64,000 bases of DNA from Marsupella aquatica (lineage: Eukaryota; Marchantiophyta). A program made the position numbers and the translations under genes. The notes beneath the pieces were generated by a model, which did not search any database, was not told the origin of the DNA, and saw only the letters and a program-made list of their open reading frames with translations. Positions 1 to 11,385 of the stretch are shown here, in pieces. The first letter of the stretch is position 1. Every line of letters begins with the position of its first letter. The DNA lies in the NCBI GenBank assembly GCA_973895155.1, contig OZ316894.1, positions 18,786,001 through 18,850,000 on the forward strand. Reading direction: 5' to 3'.

Positions 1-34
1 CATGATATTTTCATTCCTTTTATCTCCTTTTGAT

Positions 35-455
35 TGTTGGGTATTTACTCTTACGTCTAGGTTAGGTATGACGTGGTTGGTACAACAACGTGGGTTGGTA
101 CAACTACGTGGTTAGGTACAACTACGTGATTAGGTATAACTATGTGGTTAGGTACAACTACGTGGTTAGGTACAACTATGTGGTTAGGTACAACTAAGTT
201 GCACACTATATCATAAGAGGCATGTGTGCTTGGAGAGGTAGAACCAAGACTCATTGTTATGGAGCCACTTGAGAGATAAGGAGAGCTTACACTGTGGAGA
301 CTCGGTATAGCCGACGGGCTTAGAGTTCAGTAAAGCTCTCTTGTGTGTTCCCGTGGACGTAGCCTCAAGGAGGTGAACCACGTATCTCTTGTGTCGACTA
401 TTGTGCGTTGGATGGTTCATGGGCTTCCCGTTGCGATCGTCGTCTATGCTCAACA
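35..455 (+). repeat. 5' LTR of element A
   Basis: 421-bp LTR with TGTTG/CAACA inverted ends. Positions about 70-206 hold roughly seven imperfect copies of an 18-bp unit (consensus cgtggttaggtacaacta). A TATA-like stretch (ctatatcataa) follows at about 208 and could serve the element promoter; that role is inference. The primer-binding site begins three bases after the LTR end. Confidence 0.93.
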
Positions 456-457
456 AT

Positions 458-469
458 TGGTATCAGAGC
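458..469 (+). other. Primer-binding site of element A (initiator tRNA-Met)
   Basis: TGGTATCAGAGC just downstream of the 5' LTR is the classic plant copia primer site, complementary to the 3' end of initiator tRNA-Met. Confidence 0.9.
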
Positions 470-1608
470 ATGCTTGGGAGGTGACGTGTGTTCGTGACGG
501 GATTTCATGACGGTTTTTCCAGCGTTAAGTGTCGGTGGATTTCCCGGAGTTCCGTCGCATGGAACTTGGAGTTTATGGGCTCAACGGATAGATCAGGGCA
601 AGAGCTTTCTAACGGTGTGAAGAAATCGCTGAACGGAGCTCGTGGTGCAGAGAGATCTAAGTTTTCATCGTTCTGGATTTTGTGAAGAAAGTTGGCAATC
701 GACTCGGAGGGAGAAGCGTCAAGTGTTTTGACTCAACGGAGAGATTGAGGCAAGACGATTGTTTTGAGTCCGGGATTGGCTCTTTGATGCAAAGAGGAAG
801 GCTAAGCAAAATCAATTACCTTGTTGGACTTGGTGACGGCACCAAGTGCAATTGATCAACATTCGTTGTTGACAAGGTACCATTTTTTTCTCTTTGAAAA
901 ACTGATTCGAAATTGGCTATGGCAATTGAGAGAAATCTGTCATCTTTACCAATTTTTTTCTCCCTCGTTCTTTTCTCGTTTTGGGTGCTTCTTATATCGA
1001 TCTTCACCACCTCAGAGTCTAGTTTCCAAATCTGAAATCAGATCTTGATTTCGTCAAAACCCGAGTGAGATATCTTGCGTTTGGTGTCGAGGGGTACATT
1101 ATGCCGTGTGTATTTTCTGCGCGCGCGACCAGATTTCGACGACGAAGGGTGGTAGGGGGTTTTGGGGGTTCGAGGACACGTGTCAGCCCCTCGATTTTTC
1201 TTCCAAAATTCCCACAGGGCCTGTACAAGGGTCATAGAATATTCCAAAAAACCAGAGAGCTATTTTTTGACCGTCCGACAAAGATTTCATCCGCCGAACG
1301 GTAACTTTTTTGGTTATTTTTCGGCGAGGTCGTAGCCATTGAAGTTGGCAACGCGGCGCACCAATCACATCGCAATTTTGACAACGGGTTGTACTTGGTA
1401 TTTTGGTTATTCCTTGAGGTGGTCAAAACGGGGGAGTTTCCCAAGGTTTTACCCACCTCGACCGAAATTTGAATAACTTTTCCGTCAAATTTTGATTTTG
1501 ATTTTGGTTTTCAGTATTGGACTCCTAGCTTTGTTGGCTACGCGGCGGTGTTGAGTTTCGAGTTTTTTGAGAAGTTATGAAAAACAACATTTTTTGTGAT
1601 TTTCTCAT
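470..1608 (+). other. Untranslated leader of element A
   Basis: About 1.1 kb between the primer-binding site and the first gag codon. Short open frames occur on both strands but none resembles a known domain, and none is favoured by position. I read it as the packaged RNA leader. It is long for a copia element. Confidence 0.6.
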
Positions 1609-2607
1609 ATGAGTGATTCGGAGGAGTTTTTCGAAGACGTGGAACTTGAAGCACGAGGATCACCGCGGAGGTTTCAGGGGCAGAGAGAGGAGCAGGAGGA
1701 AGAGGAAGAGCACGTGACACCGATACCATCACCGGTGCGGCGTGTGGTGGAGGAAGCAGTACTACTACCGGAGCTCACGGTAGTGCCAAAGAAGAAGATG
1801 GGGACTTTCAAGCTTGGGGGACCCAAGTATGAAGTGACAAAGTATGATGGGCGCTCTGACTACTTGCTATGGGAGAAGCAGGTGAAGGGAGTGCTCTATG
1901 CGTCAGGGATGGGCCAACTGCTGAGCCCTCGTGAAGACGATGTTGATGAGAAACAATGGGACCGCATGCAGGAGCAGGGAGTGTGGTGCGTTACACTCTA
2001 TCTCATGCCTCCCATCATCAAGCAGTTGGGTGCACATAAGGATTGTATGTCCTTGTTTGCGGAATTGCAGAGCAAGTATCACCGCAAGGAGTTGTCGAAC
2101 CGGCTCTACACTTCCTACAAACTGATGAGTTTCAGGATATAGGAATCCGGTACGAAGTTGCAAGACCATGTGGATGCTTTCAACGACATGGTCGTTGACT
2201 TGGAAAACCTTGGGGAGACTTTGAATGATGAGACGAAGGCTCTGCAGCTTCTTAGTTCATTGCCTCCATCTTACCAGTCCCTATCACGAGTGTTGTTGCA
2301 TCGTGATAGGGATACCATTTCATACAATGACGTGGTAAGTTCTTTGCTTAGTGATGATCTTCAGCAGAAGATGCACATCACATCACAGCCTTCATCATCT
2401 GGTGCTGCCCTCAATGTTAACCGTGGGAGGAGTACGCAGCGACCAACTGGGGACCGTAGAACCCAGTTTAGATCTAAATCTAGATCTAAGTCCAAGGGTA
2501 AATCCCCTCAGAGGAGGCAGGTGACATGTTGGAAGTGCAACCAAGTTGGACACTTCAAGCGAGACTATAAGGGAAAGGCAGCGGAAACTTCATCGGCAAA
2601 TGGCTAG
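1609..2607 (+). pseudogene. gag: gag (capsid/nucleocapsid) of element A, broken
   Basis: Frame 1 codes for a capsid-like protein with an acidic N-terminus, then the helical gag region (motif YDGRSDYLLWEKQVKG near codon 83), then a basic Arg/Ser-rich stretch and a CCHC zinc knuckle at 2527-2568. A TAG at 2140-2142 interrupts the frame in the middle of the conserved gag region and the same frame resumes immediately. In the zinc knuckle (CWKCNQVGHFKRDY) the fourth ligand is Tyr instead of Cys. The reading frame moves from 1 to 2 at about 2575-2595, before the protease. The role would be virus-like particle assembly and RNA packaging. Confidence 0.88.
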
Positions 2608-2653
2608 GGCTGATGGAGAAGCTGATTTACTCAATGATGAGTATGTTTTATGA

Positions 2654-4333
2654 AGCCGAGGGTATGCCCTGTGCACGTCATCTAGGAGAGCAGATGATGT
2701 GTGGATTCTTGATTGTGCTTGCTCTTTTCATATTTGTTACATTCGTGAGTTTTTCAGTTCTTACTCTGTTTCAAACGGTTCAGTTTTGATGGGAAATGAT
2801 CACTCCTGTCAAATTGAGGGAATTGGGTCTGTGAAGATTCAAATGTTTGATGGCGCTGTGCGCACAGTGTCCGGAGTTTGGTATGTACCTGGCATGCGTA
2901 AAAATCTGATTTCACTCGATGTGTTGAATTCAAATGGTCATCAATGGAGCGTTATTGATGGTGAACTTCAAGTCAGGTAAGGAGAGACAGTGATTTTGAA
3001 GGGGAGTAGACAAAAGAATTTGTATGTGTTACAGGGCAATACTGTATGTGGAGAGACCAATGTAACCAAGTCTCACGAGGAGATGACTCAACTGTGGCAT
3101 TCACGGCTAGACCACATGAGTGAGAAGGGTTTGGCTATCTTACGGAAGAATGGACTCATTTTTGATTTGCAATCTTGTAAATTAGAGTTTTGTGAGCATT
3201 GCATTCTTGGAAAGCAGCATCGTCGTGCTTTTGGTGTTGGAACTCATCATTCCAAAGCGGTTCTTGAGTACATACATAGTGACGTGTGGGGTCCATCCCC
3301 GACTCCCTCACACTCTGGAAAGTTGTACTATGTATCATTTATTGATGATTACTCAAGATTTGTGTGGATTTATTTCATGACGCATAAGTCTGATGTCTTG
3401 TCCATTTTTAAGAAGTGGAAGGCCCAGGTGGAGAATCAGACTGGAAACACGATCAAGTGTTTGGATACAAGGGTGAAGAGTCTGAGGTCAGACAACGGCG
3501 GAGAGTACACTTCAATGGAATTTGAAGAGTACTGTTTAGAACAGGGGATAACTCACCATCTCACCATAGTTTATACTCCGCAACAGAATGGTGTCGCTGA
3601 GAGGCTCAATCGGACACTGTTGGAGCGATCACGGAGTATGTTGAGCCAATCAGGTTTACCACAAGAATTTTGGGCAGAAGCTGTTATTACCGCAGCTTAT
3701 TTGGTAAATCTTTCTCCTTCTAGTGCTATCAATTTCAAAATGCCGTTTGAGATGCGCTATAAGCGGCAAGCAGACTATCATGGCTTGGTAGTTTTTGGAA
3801 GTGATGCATATGCTCTCACACCAAAGCAAAATAGGACCAAGTTGGATCCTACCTCCAAGAAATGTGTTTTTCTTGGGTAACAGAGTGGTATGAAAGCCTG
3901 TAGGCTATGGGATCCTATTGCCTGTAAGCTCGTTGTCAGTAGGGATGTTTCCTTCAATGAATCCAGATTATTGAAGGAGGGGGAGAATACTCAGGTCTCC
4001 CGTACTGACAAAGGAAAATCTCCTATCCCGGATCTCGTTGAGGGGGAGATTGGTTATGAGGTGCATGACCGGAGAGAAGGAGTTGCTCCAATTATGGAGC
4101 TGGTTCCTGTGCCAGAGGAACCAGAGGAGTTTGTTGATGCTGGTGAGCAGCAAGTGGATGCTGTTGAGCTTCAAATTGTACCAGCACACGCAGATCAACC
4201 GGAGTTATCGGCTAGAAGAACATCTGGTCGCACTATACGCGCTCCACCAAGGTATGGACAGTGGGTTGATTCATCTCAACTGCAAGAGGATGATTTTGCA
4301 GCTGATGATGAGGGTAATGCGTTCATTTCATGA
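2654..4333 (+). pseudogene. pol: Protease and integrase of element A, broken
   Basis: Frame 2. The protease active-site region reads WILDCACSFH, with Cys in place of the usual Ser after the catalytic Asp. The integrase follows: HHCC zinc-binding residues (LWHSRLDHM and FCEHCILGK), then catalytic Asp in YIHSDVWGP, Asp in LRSDNGGEYTS and Glu in NGVAERLNRTL, the DDE triad. A GAG-pre-integrase region precedes it. In-frame stops lie at 2651-2653 (TGA, just upstream), 2978-2980 (TAA) and 3878-3880 (TAA), and the frame ends with TGA at 4331-4333. The next domain is in frame 3, so a further frame change occurs at about 4320. Confidence 0.88.
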
Positions 4334-5900
4334 GGCAAGTGCTTCAAAGGAGAAGCAGAAGTGGACTGCAGCAATGCAAACGGAGATGCAGTCACTAAAG
4401 GACAACAAAACTTGGGAGCTTGTTAAGCTGCCTAAGGGTCAGCAAGTGGTGGACAGCAAGTAGATTTACAAGCTGAAGGATAATTCCATAGGAGGTGGAT
4501 CGAAGGTCTACAAGGCTAGGTTGGTAGCAAAGGGATTCACACAAGAGAAAGGTGTGGATTACAATGAGGTCTTCTCACCAGTTGCTAAGTACTCTACAAT
4601 ACGACTATTGTGTGTACTTGTTGTAATGTTTGGTCTGCTGCTAGATCAGATGGATGTTGTCACAGCTTTCCTCTATGGCACATTGGAAAAGGTGATCTTC
4701 ATGAGACAACCGCTAGGTTTTGTGAAGAGAGGACAGGAGGAATTGGTTTGCAGATTGCTGAAATCCTTGTATGGGTTGAAGCAGTCACCAAGACAGTGGA
4801 ACAAGCGGTTTGACGATTGGATTCGGTCACAAGGTTTTCACAGAAGTGTATTTGACCCTTGTGTGTATTTGAAACCGGTAAAGAATGTTGTCTTTGAGTT
4901 CATTGTTTTAGTACTTTATGTGGATGATATGCTAATTGCAGCCAAGGATAGGTTTGAGATTGTTAAGCTCAAGGCACTGCTTAGTGCAGAGTTTAAGATG
5001 AAGGACTTAGGGCCAGCTAAGAGGATTTTGGGTATGGAGATCACTAGGGACTTGGAGGCTGGCAAGCTATGGTTGACGCAGAGCAGTTATGTGAGGAAGG
5101 TAATTGCAAGGTTCAACATGGGGAATAGCAAGCCAGTAAGTACCCCGTTGGCTCCACACTTCAAGTTATCATCAGCGTTCTGTTCTACGGATGACACAGA
5201 GAAGGGGTTGATGTCAAAGGTTCCGTATGACAAGGCAGTGGAGAGTCTCATGTATTTGATGACTTGCACTAGACCTGATCTTGCCATGGCTATGGGCAAG
5301 GTAAGCAGGTACATGTCGAATCCAGGGAAGGTACACTGGGAAGCAGTTAAGTGGATTATTAGGTACTTGAAGGATACCGTGGATCATGGTCTTTTATTTG
5401 ATGCGAATGCAAAGAATGCTAAATCAATGATTGGCTATGTTGATTCTGACTATGGACAAGATTTGGACCGAAGGAGATCAACAACAGGATACGTGTTCAC
5501 ACTTGGCGGTGGATGCATAAGTTGGAGGTCTACTTTGCAGAAGTGTATTGCTCAATCTACTACAGAAGCGGAGTATGTTGCAGCTGCGGAAGCAGCAAAG
5601 GAAGCGATTTGGTTGGATAGACTTATCACTGAAATGGGATTGCCACAGGGGAATGTGAAGCTCCATTGTGATAGTCAAAGTGCGCTCCACCTTGCTGTGA
5701 ACCAGGTGATGGACCGTAGAGTGAAGCACATTGACGTCAGGTACCATTTTATTAGGCAGGCTGTGTCTGATAATTTGTTTGAGCTAGTCAAGATTGATGG
5801 TAAACTCAACTCGACTGACGCATTTACCAAAGTGATTCCTTTGGAGAGTTTCTCTAGACACCGTGACGTATTGCAGGTTTTGCAATTGCATCACAAGTAG
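4320..5900 (+). pseudogene. pol: Reverse transcriptase and RNase H of element A, broken at its N-terminus
   Basis: Frame 3. A TAG at 4461-4463 separates the first RT segment (ASKEKQKWTAAMQTEMQSL) from a 459-codon open stretch beginning with VAKGFTQEKGVDYNEVFSP. The polymerase box LYVDDMLIA is at about 4914-4940. RNase H motifs follow: RRSTTGYVF, STTEAEYVA, HCDSQSALHLA and KHIDVRYHFIR. The frame ends with TAG at 5898-5900, about 180 bp before the polypurine tract. Aside from the upstream stop this part is intact. Confidence 0.92.
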
Positions 5901-6083
5901 AGTTTTCTTAACATTCATTGTAATTACTGATATATGCTCTTCCTCATTATTTCCTATGTATTAGGCTACGGCTTAGTTCTGGTTTGCTCTAGTTAGAGAG
6001 GGAAACCGGTTTGGTTTTTGTCCAGAACTTCCCGCTAAGGGATCATATACATTGGCAGTATTACTCTCCCCTAGACCAGAGTC

Positions 6084-6093
6084 AAGGGGAAGA
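6084..6093 (+). other. Polypurine tract of element A
   Basis: aaggggaaga immediately before the 3' LTR, the expected primer for plus-strand DNA synthesis. Confidence 0.85.
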
Positions 6094-6094
6094 T

Positions 6095-6518
6095 TGTTGG
6101 GTATTTACTCTTACGTCTAGGTTAGGTATGACGTGGTTGGTACAACAACGTGGCCGGTTGGTATAACTACGTGGTTAGGTACAACTACGTGATTAGGTAC
6201 AACTATGTGGTTAGGTATAACTACGTGATTAGGTACAACTATGTGGTTAGGTACAACTAAGTTGCACACTATATCATAAAAGGCATGTGTGCTTGGAGAG
6301 GTAGAACCAAGGCTCATTGTTATGGAGCCACTTGAGAGATAAGGAGAGCTTACACTGTAGAGACTCGGTATAGCCGATGGGCTTAGAGTTCAGTAAAGCT
6401 CTCTTATGTGTTCCCGTGGACGTAGCCTCAAGGAGGTGAACCACGTATCTCTTGTGTCGACTATTGTGCGTTGGATGGTTCATGGGCTTGCCGTTGCGAT
6501 CGTCGTCTATGCTCAACA
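6095..6518 (+). repeat. 3' LTR of element A
   Basis: 424 bp, same ends as the 5' copy. The 18-bp tandem block (about 6130-6268) accounts for the 3-bp length difference and four of the substitutions; the other six are scattered through the unique part. Confidence 0.93.
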
Positions 6519-7548
6519 TTGATCTAGTCCATTTTGCATCCTTTGGTACCCCTCAATTTTGCCATCCACCAAATATATATGTGCAAACAAAATAGTAATT
6601 TAATCTGAGATAATTAATCAAATTTTCTTAAGTGCCTTTAGAATATATAATTATTTATAAGTAGTTGCCCTGCGGGCTTAATGAAAATAAATTTCATTTG
6701 TTTGCATGCACGTTCCCATTCTTATATCAATCCAAATAAGTGATTTCCAAAGGTAAAAAGGAAAAAAACAAGATGAATAAAAAAGAGGCTTATTTAGGGT
6801 TTAGTATATGGAGCTCAATCTAATTGTTTGCTTTTGCCCCAATTCTTGCCACAGCTCTTGCCCATATGTAGTATAGTGTTATATCCCAACTCTTCCTACC
6901 AACTTGCACCAAATTTTGGTCCTCTACCTCTATGTGGACTTCTACAACATTCAACAACACACACAACTCTTTCCACCACCAAGCACTTTTCACAATGACA
7001 CTGACACCTTCTACAACATTTGACATTTCTCACAAGGATACTGGTTTGATTTAAACACCCGTTTAAACACTTGCACAATAGCAACATTTCCATGTATTCC
7101 AGTGCAACGTACTCATGCATGTGAATATATTCACAATGACAACATTTTTGCAACATGCTACTTACCACACATTCAACTTAATTGACCATGTATTCCTAAC
7201 AACACCATCATAGCCAATCATGCATGATGATGACATGGCCGTAACGACAATAATTTGCAATGCGCAGAAATTGGGTTAAGAAATAAAATATATCACGTAC
7301 AGTACAAAAGAACAAAAACCCCCGCAAAAACACCAAGCTGGCGACAAGCTAGATCCCCAAAAGATCCCAAATATAGGAGACCCAATAAAGGGGTGATCAA
7401 AACCAAGGTGAGAACCAAATCAGACCCAAGAAATGGGAAATAACTTTGGAGAGGAAACAGAAGACCCAAATAGAGGGGAGAAAACAAATAACCACTGTCT
7501 AAGACCAAAGAGCCACAGATTAAAAAGCCAAGGTGAAACCCAAACCAG

Positions 7549-7788
7549 ACCAAATAAACCAGAGATACATAAAGGAGAAAACGGAAGACCCAATAAAGGG
7601 GAGAAAAGACAATATACCAGAGATAAAGGAGAAAACGGAAGACCCAGTGCAGGGGAGAAAAGACCAAATAAACCACAGTCAGATAAAGATAAGGAGAAAA
7701 CGGAAGGCACAATTAAGGGGAGAAAAGACCAAATAAACCAGAGATAAAGGAGAAAACGGAAGACCCAACAAATTAAGGGGAGAAAACA
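7549..7788. repeat. Purine-rich minisatellite, four ~54-65-bp units
   Basis: Four imperfect units built on accaaataaaccagagata, ggagaaaacggaagaccca and aggggagaaaag. Unit lengths vary by small insertions. Looser partial copies extend left to about 7440. Confidence 0.8.
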
Positions 7789-7861
7789 AGGGGAAACTTA
7801 AAACCCAGGGAGACCAAAGAGCCAAAGAAGAACTGCCAAAATGGCCGAGCTGAGCCAGATA

Positions 7862-7871
7862 TATATAAAAG
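7862..7871 (+). promoter_or_regulatory. Candidate TATA box
   Basis: TATATAAAAG lies about 620 bp before the permease start codon. It is a good plant TATA match, but no transcript start can be read from sequence, and the implied 5' UTR would be long or contain an intron. Confidence 0.3.
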
Positions 7872-8169
7872 CAGACAAAGGAAAAATAGCTTCATACACG
7901 CCACCCAATCCTATGGAAGACTAAAATTGGCCGCTGACGGCGGCGTGGCTGAAACTTCAAGGAACCGAAAAATCACCATATGCTAAATTTCGTGCCTAGA
8001 CTGCGCGGACAAGTCTACCTTTTGGTTCATTTCTTAGTTCATCCTCTCTGGACTCTCTTTTCTTCCGCCAGTCTCACTTGGCCCTTTTTTAAGTAGAGGG
8101 GGCGCCCCAGAAACCCATTATTGAGCTCCTAATATCTTGAGCAGATGGCGGAGTAAAACAGCCATGTAA

Positions 8170-8218
8170 ATGTTCGACGGTGCGCGAACAGCGATGTGAT
8201 GTTCGACGGTGCGCGAAC
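8170..8218. repeat. Paired 20-bp direct repeat with inverted ends
   Basis: The 20-mer atgttcgacggtgcgcgaac occurs at 8170-8189 and 8199-8218. Each copy is itself bounded by GTTCG and CGAAC, a dyad of the kind bound by dimeric regulators. It lies about 270-320 bp before the permease start codon. Confidence 0.75.
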
Positions 8219-8487
8219 CAGATCAATTTTGGTGTTACGTACCCAAATTGCCCTACAACCAGTATCTGAAAGAATCCGAACCTGCCTCTCGATAGCTGGG
8301 ACAAGAGCGACCATGATCAGTACTTAAGCATCAGCGAGTCAGTTCTGACACCAGTCATCCGATAGTCGGATAATCAACCTTCGACCGGTGACTGAAGTCC
8401 CTTCAGACTTTGCTTCTCTTCTCTCTTGTGCCGGTACTTCTGCTTAGGACTACTGTCTTGCTGTGGACTTCAGGGAGATCAGAAAAC

Positions 8488-10157
8488 ATGTCGATCACCG
8501 GGAACATGACCCCAAAGCATGGGGATCCTTACAACTATCCCATGGTGCCAGACCAGCCCCTTGTTGCCAACCCTGCTCCATTGGGACTGGCAGCGTTCGG
8601 TATCACCACTTTCGTTCTCTCAATCTACAATACGGGTTGGGGATGGAAGTTCACTCAACAGCACAACGTTGTTGTTGGATTGGCTCTCTTTTATGGCGGT
8701 TTGGCTCAGCTCTTGGCTGGCATGTGGGAGTTCAAGGCAGGCAACACGTTCGGAGCCACGGCGTTCTCATCTTACGGTGCCTTCTGGCTTTCGTTCGCTA
8801 CCATCCTAATTCCTGGTACGTGCTCACTGGTCTGGCATGATTCACCTGCCTGTGATCTCAGCTGCAAAGGGACCCCATAATATAGCAATTTTGATATGCC
8901 ATACCGATAGACGAAATGGTCAAGGTTACCGTTGTTCTGATCTCTTTCAGAGCTTTTCAGAACCCCGTGTTCAGAACTACCAATTAGGTTCTGTAATTCC
9001 CAACTGGTGAAAAGCTTCCCAGGATTCTGCTCAAGACCGTCAATTATGCATGGTGCATCGCGCTCATGGGTAATGCGTAGTACGTACTCGCTGCTGTCCA
9101 ATGCAGTTTGAGGGGAACCAAGTTTGCAGAATTTTCTCTTAGCTTCCTTCTGAAGTAATCAGGGAGAACATATTAACCGTAGATCAGATTTCAGAGTTGT
9201 TCTGAGCTTATATATGTGGATCGTTTCAAGTTGGCAGGAGTTTCTCTTCCTTCTGAAGTAATCACGTACGGAGAACATAACCGTAGAGCAGATTTCAGAG
9301 TTGTTCTGAGCTGCAAAGTCCTGGAGATTTAAGCTGTACCAATGACACTGTTCCTTGAGCTAGATGATATTTGTCTTTCATAGAACTTATTTTATTAGAA
9401 TAGCTTGTATTAATTCAGAGATTTAATTAACTGAGATTCTCTCGATCTCATTGAAGGAGTAGTCTATAATATAAAATAAATATTCCGTTCAAGATATAGA
9501 ACGAGGGTAGCCGGACAAGTCAGAGGGAACTGAGATTTTGCACATAATTAATATATAGTTAATAAAAAACACGTGGAGTTAATATATAGCTTCTGCTTTC
9601 AGTTGACAATGGTTTGACTACTTTGGGATCACGATAGCTTTCTGTAGTTGAATGGCACGGGAATCGAGATTATGAGTCCACAACTACTTCATCATACTGT
9701 TACTAATAAGTCAAATGTTGTCCTTTTCAGGATCCGGGATCCTAGATGCCTTTAAGGATGCTCCAAATCCGCTAGCTCCGAACGATCCGACCAAAAATGT
9801 TCTCAATGTACCAGAGCTTCAAGACATGCTTGGCATTTATCTCCTAGGCTGGTGTTTCTTAACATTCATTTTTTTCTTGTGCACTCTCCGGCAAAACGAG
9901 CGTCCATTCTGCTCTTTGGGTTGCTCACCATCACATTTTTGCTCCTCGCCATCAGCAACTTGAGTCAAGCAAACCACAAGACGGGCCAGCAAGCTGGTGG
10001 ATTCACAGGTATCATAACTGCTATCATTGCAATGTACATGGTGCTCGCGAATCTCGCCAACAAGGAGCACACGTTCTTCACTCTTCCCATCGGAAGAATT
10101 GGAATTATGGAGACTGATGTCCTGCAGAAGAAACGAAAGGAAGACATGGACGTCTAG
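8488..10157 (+). CDS. Acetate/succinate permease family protein (GPR1/FUN34/YaaH), frameshifted
   Basis: Exon 1 is 8488-8815 and exon 2 is 9731-10157, with a 915-bp GT-AG intron; the split Gly codon joins in frame. The product is a small multi-pass membrane protein of about 250 residues, the normal size for this family of six-helix acetate, succinate or ammonium channels. The family signature [11 protein letters not shown] sits at residues 28-38, followed by hydrophobic segments ([57 protein letters not shown], and two more). After CTLR at about 9889 the frame must move by one base to continue with [18 protein letters not shown] through to the stop at 10155-10157. This fits a one-base deletion, a sequencing error or a decaying gene. 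An in-frame ATG at 8410 would add a hydrophobic leader; I prefer 8488 because family members start shortly before the signature. Confidence 0.82.
9134..9312. repeat. Direct repeat inside the permease intron
   Basis: Two ~75-bp copies (about 9134-9208 and 9240-9312) share ccttctgaagtaatca, gagaacat, aaccgtag and agatttcagagttgttctga, with small indels. They lie wholly within the intron. Confidence 0.75.
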
Positions 10158-10874
10158 AGTTAGGCAGAGCCTGTTGTCGCGGGGTAGAGTGACACAGTGA
10201 AGTAGTCGCTTCAGGACTATCAGAGAACTTTAGTTCTTTCTGAAAGCTGTTATGGACCACGTGATCACCCTTCTCAAAAGTCTCTTGCAGAGAGAGCACA
10301 CACCAATTTGCAGTTTTCACTCATCTGCGTGTCTATTGGAAAAATGAGATCAAATGAGAAATTAAGCATTCTGGACCCTCAACATGTATCTGTATGTTTC
10401 CACCCACTTGAGGAGTTATTTTTCCTCCTCGAGTGCAGCCTGAGTTACCAGTAGCCTTGGGAGTCTGGCGTCGTACGTAGTCAGGACGCAATCGAGGAAA
10501 GGAAAGGATTTGAAGGAAGTTTGAAAGTGTAAACTGTACTTTATCTAGGATTTGGACTGTAAGGGTGCTTGCATGTCTGTATTTTTACGATCAGAGTCTT
10601 CTCTCTGGCAAGAAATTTTCTGCAATTCCCTTCCAGCGCTTCGATCTGGAGATATGTATTGAACTGTGGTATTGCTCAGTTGCTTTTCATGTCGATCGAC
10701 TTCATCAAGACTTGATTGAAATTGATATAAGCTTTTGTGGCCATATATTCTCATCGTCATTATTTAGGCAATAAATGTCACCGCTACCTTCGAAAGTTGT
10801 TGCGGACAAACACTTTCTGATCTGTTAGGTGTTGTCCCAGTCAGTGTGGCAATTAGGACCCAACGTAGTGTTCC

Positions 10875-11162
10875 TCAACTCAGAATGAAGGGTCCGTAAA
10901 CGAATCCTTGGCCGAGCCCCACCCCAGCCTTCGTCTTTGTAATCACCGTTGCTCTCACTTCCCCAATTTTGGTGGCAGTCTTCTTCTCTAAGAAAAAAGG
11001 ATAGACAGTCAAGCTCTGGTCAGAAGCTTGTGTGTGACATTGATATATAGAATCGTACATTCGCGGTGAAATAAGAAACATACACTCTGAAGAAAGCGAA
11101 GCTAGGATGGACATGTCCACGAGGTTGGACATGGTGCTCCCGTGTACAAGCGCAACCCCCAT
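10875..11162 (-). other. Minus-strand open frame related to the 13.2-kb repeat, function unknown
   Basis: A 95-codon frame. Its 3' half, after a strong acceptor-like CCTTTTTTCTTAG (minus strand, at about 11000), reads KKTATKIGEVRATVITKTK and ends GLGQGFVYGPFILS. Its middle (SECMFLIS) resembles SECIFLFH in the repeats at 13.2-13.5 kb, and the nucleotides at 11066-11091 match 13474-13499 at 25 of 26 positions. I do not recognise the protein. It could be a terminal exon of a decayed gene or simply an open repeat. Confidence 0.25.
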
Positions 11163-11385
11163 GGACAGCCCTCAAACCTATTAACTTGCTTCAACAGACA
11201 TTATATTTCTTTCTGTCCATGCATACAGAGATCTGTAAAGATGTATACTGCCCAAAGCCAGTTTTACTCATAGGATTAGTAGCCATCTTGCATGCATGTG
11301 TGAGGTGCTTAATTTTGCTGACTCCACAAATCGCAGTATATATGGACTGAGAACTTTGTGTACTAACCTCCTCATCAGGCAGGGC

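Larger units (their letters stand above)
35..6518 (+). mobile_element. Ty1/copia LTR retrotransposon A, structurally complete but coding-defective
   Basis: Two LTRs beginning TGTTG and ending CAACA flank a primer-binding site, gag, protease, integrase, reverse transcriptase, RNase H and a polypurine tract, in the copia order with integrase before RT. The perfect 5-bp direct repeat TTGAT lies at 30-34 and 6519-6523, the target-site duplication of one integration event. By eye the LTRs differ at about ten substitutions, mostly transitions, and one 3-bp indel, roughly 97-98 percent identity. The internal region carries at least five in-frame stops and two frame changes, so this copy cannot make its own polyprotein. 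The boundaries are read directly; assignment to copia rests on domain order and motifs. The exact copia lineage is not determined. Confidence 0.95.
6524..8480. other. Intergenic region upstream of the permease gene
   Basis: AT-rich sequence to about 7250, then purine-rich DNA with a minisatellite, then a more GC-balanced stretch. No open frame here resembles a known protein; frames across the minisatellite exist on both strands because the repeat lacks stops. Confidence 0.6.

Noticed and set aside
57-254. Minus-strand frame with VVVPNHVVVPNH repeats, seen again at 6117-6317
   Set aside because: It is the reverse reading of the 18-bp LTR repeat; the unit lacks stops by chance.
7293-7747. Long frames on both strands over the 7.5-kb minisatellite
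   Set aside because: Open on both strands because the repeat is purine-rich and stop-free; no domain and biased composition.
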